Assembly: GCA_032622095.1 (NCBI GenBank)
Contig: CP136061.1
Location: 254,831,582 to 254,895,581 of the forward strand
Reading direction: 5' to 3'
Length of the DNA stretch: 64,000 nt
Source: Siphonodentalium dalli
Taxonomy: Eukaryota; Mollusca; Scaphopoda; Gadilida; Siphonodentaliidae
A program made the translations under genes and the position numbers. Position 1 is the first letter of the stretch. Each line of letters begins with the position of its first letter. Positions 59,013-64,000 of this stretch are shown piece after piece. Below the pieces are notes generated by a model that was not told the DNA's origin, made no database searches, and saw nothing but the letters and a program-made list of their open reading frames with translations.

Positions 59013-59018
59013 TTTATA
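59013..59018 (-). promoter_or_regulatory. TATA box and flanking CACGTG sites of the membrane-protein gene
   Basis: TATAAA on the minus strand lies about 30-60 bases before the two candidate ATGs (58981, 58954). Two CACGTG E-box palindromes flank it (about 59005 and 59033). Confidence 0.55.
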
Positions 59019-59040
59019 ATGTTGTTGATCTCACGTGACT

Positions 59041-60449
59041 GAAACCCCGCGAAAAAAAAATCGATTTCAACCTCGTCGCCAAAGTTAAAGTTTAGTATAT
59101 TGTGCGATTGCCGTTGTTTGTCGATATTACGTGGCTGGTAAATATACTTAAAGACAAATATTGGAATAAATAGTGGAAATAGGGCTGAAATATAAGAGGA
59201 GTGGTGTCAATAAATTTGTGATATATATTAGAGAGTTCTATACGCCAGCATTGCTAAATAAACTAGTTCTCTATTTGTATTCTATTTTTAGCTTGACTGG
59301 TACTGCGACTGTGGACACGTGAAGCTCACCCAGCGTCTTCTCCATAAAAGCTTACACAGCGTCATAAGAGCGGGGAAAACGTCACGATAAAAACGTAGAA
59401 GAACAACAACAGATTGTTGTTAATATTAGATATAATAAACTGATCAAACAACTATATTTTGTCTTAGTGATTTATAGATAATATACTGCATGGAAATAGA
59501 TCAAATTTATAGATATATTGTTTGTTTGTTTTTGTTTTGTTTTTGTTTTTAAATATTTAGAATATATGGGTTTAGTAATTTTGCATTATTTTATTGATAG
59601 CTTAGATAATGCATTGGTAATTAAAAAACAATTCTCTGAAAATAAAACAATAGTTAAAAAAAAAAAAAAAAAAAAAAAATCTGCATGCAAAATTTTCGCT
59701 GGTGACTACTTTTTGAATTTTTGATTGATAATATTAATCAAAACAAACAAAAACAAACAAACAATATATATGATCAAGTATGCTCATTTATAGAAGATAA
59801 AAGTATACAAAACAACCTGGGTGTTATATAATACCGTAAAACCCAAAGTAATTGCCCACTTAACAACAACAGAACCATAGGTAGTTTTTCAGGATTTAGT
59901 CCGAAATATGATTTGTTTCCATCCATATGAAAACCGAGAGCTTTCCGATGAATGGCAACAATCCATATTTTCGACTAAAACCTGAAAAATTACCAATAAA
60001 TCTGATGTGGTTAAGCGTACAATTACTTTTGGGGATTACTGTAGGAGCTTAGAATGCAGCTATTGGAAAATGATGAGTCCCACTATATACACATATGATA
60101 GATGCTCAAAACTGCATTTGAGAGTTTAGCGTACTCTGAGTGGCTTTGCCTCCATTCCCTTGTTTGTCCAGTTATAACGCAAGTGGTATGCCCTTCATAT
60201 ATTGTAGAACTCGCGCCCACCCAACTGAGCTGTCGGAAGTGTCGTTGACTGCCATTAACCAGCCTATACTAAAATGTTGATATACATTTAAAACTGTTAA
60301 GATAAAGTTGAGTTCTATGCCAAGATCATTCTAAATCTCACCTCGTTTGAACCGTTTACGTTTCGGCATTGACTGGAGACCTTCCCGTACTACGTATGCC
60401 TTTACTGCATACCTGCCCATTCGTTGACTGGAAGTGTTGCCATATTCGG
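59041..60449. other. Non-coding right arm of the Polinton, part 2
   Basis: No gene recognised. It contains a run of about 24 A near 59655-59680, the MITE at 59832-60043, and from about 60345 a degenerate extra copy of a terminal-repeat module (palindrome-like CGTATGCCTTTACTGCATACC and an ETS-like CTGGAAGT word). Confidence 0.5.
59832..60043. mobile_element. Small TA-type MITE, second copy of the CAGTAAT family
   Basis: Inverted ends TACCGTAAAACCCAAAGTAA and TTACTTTTGGGGATTACTGTA, flanked by TA. 212 bp, no coding capacity. The end sequence is typical of Tc1/mariner-derived MITEs. Confidence 0.75.
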
Positions 60450-60499
60450 CCGGAAGTGGGTGGATATCCCGATGGTGCTTTCGTACGTTGCCGATATAC

Positions 60500-60903
60500 A
60501 TAAACACAACAGTTCAGAGTAAACAGAGTAGCTCTGCATAGAGTTTGGCGGGTGACCGGCTTTCCCAAATCTCACGACAGACACTGTTCGCTGAACGAGT
60601 CCACCTCAAACGAATCGTTAACGGTTCGTTCGGTTTTGACTCTAGACCTGTCCGACCGGAAGTGCTGTCATAATCGACCAGAAGTGGGCGGGTTCGCTGA
60701 ACGAGTCCACCTCGATCGAATCGTTTACGATTCGGCTTTGACTGTAGACCTGCCCGTTCACCCCCCCCCCCGGAAGTGTTCACATAAACGACGGAAGCGG
60801 GTGGATGTGTCGTTGATACTGCCCTACGTTACCGGCATACCGGAAGTGACGTGTTGGAGTCGACCGGAAGTCGAGTGGGCAATCGCCCCATACGTATACT
60901 ACT
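60500..60903 (-). repeat. Right inverted terminal repeat of the Polinton
   Basis: Inverse of the left repeat. Exact CCGGAAGT words lie at 60656, 60770, 60840 and 60864, plus one at 60450 just inside. It holds an extra internal copy of the CGAATCGTTTACGATTCG palindrome module and a C(10) run near 60760-60770 not seen on the left. Confidence 0.9.
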
Positions 60904-60909
60904 TTTAGC
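60904..60909. repeat. Right target-site duplication TTTAGC
   Basis: Exact copy of 41623-41628, directly after the right terminus. Confidence 0.9.
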
Positions 60910-61149
60910 GTGTTGATTCAGCTATATGATGCTGGTATACATGGCCTGCTGATTTAACTATATATGATGTTGGTGGGGTCTCCTGATTATTGTTTATTGA
61001 GCTCCAAGTATGAAGAGCATATATACATATCAGTTACTGGGGTCATTGAGGTGAATATAGAGGAAAACCAGCACCTCGCGCGCACAGTTTAATTGCATTC
61101 TTGTTCCTCGTAGTACTGATAACATCCCGCAAATGTCATTTGAATGTCA
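60910..61149. other. Right flank of the Polinton
   Basis: It continues the degenerate CTGCTGATTTAACTATATATGATG repeat of the left flank until about 60985, then unrecognised sequence. Confidence 0.6.
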
Positions 61150-62330
61150 TCTTTCAACTTCCGGGGCGAATTAGTTGACAGCCAACATACAGAAATGCAG
61201 CAGATGCGATGATGAGCTGCTCCCATAACTCAGTCGGGATATGACAACCAAGCTGGGTACTGCCTAGTAACAGCGCATTTAAGTGGTCGTTTGGGAGGGC
61301 ATCCGGGTAACCAAATAGTTGGATATCGAAGCTATCGATAACCATACACTAGTAATTATATCGGAGTCTGTGCATGGTGGCAGATCTGCACGAGTCAGTA
61401 ATATGTCCAATTTCATTGTTATATATGTGGCCACACAGCATGCATCGGGCATTGTTCTCGAACAGCAATCTATTTAGAAGTCTAGCAAGATTTTTCAGTT
61501 CCAATTAAACTCCTGTTAGGATGTGCAACAAGAAGACGCCACACACTCCAGACTGCGAGAGGCTGGTTATGAATGAGGAGAAGATTAGCAGAGCGACCAT
61601 TGGCACGCACTGCTGAAGTCCATGCATCACAATAGTGAGCTCTTATGGTCGAGTTGCTTCTTTGGGAATGACCCAGAAGATAAGAATTCTTGAAGATAAG
61701 AAGACAGATTGTACACTTCTAGAACATCGATGATGTCTTGTATTCACATTGAATAAATGGTGCATATAGAGGTTGTTCATGAAAATTCGCAAAGGAAAGT
61801 CTCGAGTCACAGGCAAGTGGATAAGTTCACCGAGGAAGAGAAGTTTTCTCAAATGTAGTTGGTGACTCATCGGTAAGACTCACAGGAGACTGAGTGAGAG
61901 GTTTGTGCTCGCCCTTGTTGGAAGATTCTGCATGTGCTATATACATGTACACGTAAACCCTTTTCAATTGTGCAGAGAGCGTTCAATATAGGAGTTCAGC
62001 GCCATAAAGAGCCTTTGGAAGCACAACCGTGTGTAGGAGATTATTCATTGTGAGAGGGGTGCACACACTTAAGGATTTCCAACCAGCGATAGAAAAGAAC
62101 TACACTATTTAATAGATGGCCCGTGTCTTAGCCAGTCAAGAAGATTAGTATTCCCAGTATTGTCTATAGAACCGAATATAGCTTGAGGAAATGGAAAATG
62201 CTTTTAACAAATTCGAGAAAATCAGTTATGAAAAACCTGTAGAATGATCAGATGTATCTTATCAACGGCTACCTGTTCTCCAGGTTGAAAGAAGAACAGG
62301 TATAGCAACTACCTGTCAGGAGCAGCCTGA
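61150..62330 (-). pseudogene. Decayed LINE (non-LTR retrotransposon) 3' end of ORF2
   Basis: Read leftward in broken frames: an ALYGAELL motif (61991-62014), the classic segment after the reverse transcriptase domain; then a Leu-rich stretch (61643-61870); then a Cys-x2-Cys...His-x4-Cys zinc motif (RCMLCGH near 61430-61450, HITDSC near 61387-61404), the usual C-terminal finger of LINE ORF2 proteins; then an FDIQLFGYPDAL tail. Several stops and frame changes interrupt it. The reverse transcriptase catalytic region is not in this window, so the copy is truncated as well as decayed. Confidence 0.55.
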
Positions 62331-63239
62331 TAAATCTGCCATAACCGATATACTCCTTATTATTTTTTGTCAAATCCCCTGTCACGTCCTAATAACACAT
62401 ACATGCAAATTTTATGGAGCACATGCAACGAATCGTCAAAAATGAACGTGTATACATGTACTAAGTAAATATGCTTCACCATTTAACACAAACTGTTATC
62501 CGCACGTGGCAGGGGATAGGTATTATTCATGTCTGTCATGGCGACCAACATGTAGCATGTCCCCAGGCTACAATGAACGTTATCCCTTTCGTTACTAAAT
62601 GAATTCTCGCAGTCGGTTAAAAAGTGTACATCGGAATGGTCTATTATTGATTTGGAGGGATGTTGATGTGATAAAAGCAGGCGACAGATAAATAAAAGCG
62701 TAGAAGTAGCCCTATTTGTTGAGAGAAATGTTTAAATACTAAGTTAAACAAACGACCTATATACTAGTATATGGTCGTTTGTTGAACTTTTTATCTGTAT
62801 ATTTCCTATATAGGATAACTACTCATCAATGATGCTTTAGTATAGCAAGGGTTATGTGGACATCTACTGTGCCCACACAGTGTCACAAAACGGTGAACAC
62901 TACCCGTATATACGTACATGACCGTGTAGATAAACACGAAAGATGAGTAAGTACATGTATTACGATTCTGTTCCATCGTCATCGAATAAGAGTTTGACGT
63001 CATACGATATTCTCCTGGGGTCAAGTGACAACATATGCGCAGATACGAAGTTGCTCGCTTATTGGAGAAACGAAAGCATTTTAAAGTTTATCTATATGTA
63101 TAAAATACAATGACTGTCTATAACTCTCACAATTTCGCGCGTTTATAACAATTAATCCATATATTACGTCGGAGTGAAATCCAATCTGTACCACGTCCTA
63201 TGTTGTATACACATACCTTAGAAGACGACACAGTGGACA
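62331..63239. other. Gene-free stretch
   Basis: A short palindrome AAACGACCATATACTAGTATA-like lies near 62750-62785. No gene recognised. Confidence 0.4.
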
Positions 63240-64000
63240 CACCATATGTGATGATGATGATGTTGAAGATGATGACGCTGATGATGATGATGGTGAAGAT
63301 GATGACGCTGGTGATGGCAGTGATGATGATGATGATGCTGATGGTGATGATTATTGTGATTATGATGATGATGCTGATGATGATGATGCTGATGATGATG
63401 ATTATTGTGATTATGATGATGATGCTGATGATGATGATGCTGATGATGATGATGATGTTGAAGATGATGACACTGTTGATGGCAGTGATGATGATGATGA
63501 TGATGATGCTGATGGTGATGATTATTGTGATTATGATGATGATGCTGATGATGATGATGATGCTGATGATGATGATGATGATGCTGCTGGTGATGGTGAT
63601 GGTGATGATGGTGATGTTTATGATGGCGGTGATGATGATGCTGCTGCTGATGATGATGATGATGATGATGGTGAGGATGATAATGATGTTGAAGATGATG
63701 ACGCTGATGATAATACGATGTTGTCGAGGATGTTGATGATGGTGATGGTGGTGATGATTGTGATGATGATGATGATGATGGTGGTGATGTGATGATGACG
63801 ATGATGATGATGATGATGAGGACGATGGTGATAGTGATGATGATGATGATGGTGATGGTGGTGATGATTGTGATGATGATGATGATGATGATGATGGTGG
63901 TGATGTGATGATGATGATGATGATGATGAGGATGATAATCATGTTGAAGATGATGACGCTGATGATGATGATGATGGTGATGGCGATGCTTCTGATGATA
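63240..64000. repeat. GAT/ATG microsatellite and higher-order repeats, runs off the window
   Basis: Almost pure ATGATG/GATGATG with interspersed GTTGAAGATGATGACGCTG and GATTATTGTGATTATG blocks that recur as longer units. Open frames on both strands (poly-Met or poly-Ile/Ser/His) are artefacts of the triplet repeat. Confidence 0.95.

Larger units (their letters stand above)
41629..60903 (+). mobile_element. Complete Polinton/Maverick (adintovirus-like) element, 19,275 bp
   Basis: Three things show this directly: inverted terminal repeats starting AGTAGTATACGTATGGGGCG, an exact TTTAGC duplication on both sides, and a gene set of chromodomain integrase, capsid proteins, packaging ATPase and DNA polymerase B. 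The length is typical of the class (15-20 kb). The major genes are open with key residues present, so this copy looks recent or maintained. Left half: dense rightward genes, several overlapping by ATGA. Right half: sparse, with two spliced genes on opposite strands and several small hairpin elements. No adenain-like protease was seen. Such elements are thought to be able to form virions; whether this one does is not shown here. Confidence 0.95.

Noticed and set aside
63127-63942. 271-codon minus-strand frame (Ile/Ser/His runs) and 178-codon plus-strand frame (Met runs)
   Set aside because: Pure consequences of a GAT triplet microsatellite.

Overview
The window is eukaryotic, AT-rich and repeat-dominated. 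It has intron-bearing genes, no operon-style host genes, TTAGGG-type telomere-like repeats (6781-6864), many MITE/foldback elements, a Helitron, a decayed LINE and large minisatellites. It looks like an invertebrate genome, probably lophotrochozoan (mollusc-like), but nothing seen fixes the species. I found no convincing host protein-coding gene and saw no tRNA or rRNA.

Region 1-41622 is a repeat landscape. It holds a 30-31 bp minisatellite (690-1870) and five complete copies of a piggyBac-like TTAA MITE carrying two long hairpins (3419, 18961, 21466, 37248, 40475). A second MITE family uses the same hairpins with different ends (4256, 22530). There is a compound foldback element built from palindromic CCTGATATATCAGG arrays (9602-12387), a 780 bp TIR element full of CCGAAT words (17522-18301), a 41 bp and a 52 bp tandem repeat, several near-perfect hairpins, and a very large 45 bp minisatellite of about 200 copies (27229-36480). 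A short non-autonomous Helitron lies at 39505-39896.

Region 41629-60903 is the main find: a complete 19.3 kb Polinton/Maverick (adintovirus-like) element with inverted terminal repeats starting AG and an exact 6 bp target duplication TTTAGC on both sides. Its left half is a compact rightward gene block: a small PC4-like protein, a CARD-like small protein, a chromodomain integrase, a probable minor capsid protein, a basic core-like protein, the major capsid protein, a packaging ATPase, a helical protein and a short repeat-containing protein. A 1281-residue protein-primed-type DNA polymerase B follows. Several of the genes overlap by ATGA. The major genes are open and keep their key residues. 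I could not find the adenain-like protease usually carried by such elements.

The right half (51827-60903) is mostly non-coding and carries small foldbacks and MITEs. It also holds two spliced genes on opposite strands whose exons lie inside each other's introns: a rightward three-exon gene for a PC4-like, acidic-tailed candidate ssDNA-binding protein, and a leftward three-exon gene for a type I membrane protein with signal peptide, six-cysteine ectodomain, Ser/Thr-rich stalk and transmembrane helix. Splice phases agree at every junction. The gene set is consistent with integration (integrase), replication (polymerase and candidate ssDNA binder) and virion formation (two capsid proteins, ATPase, core protein); the membrane protein and CARD-like protein may act at the host interface. 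Right of the element are a decayed LINE on the minus strand and a long GAT-type microsatellite running off the window.
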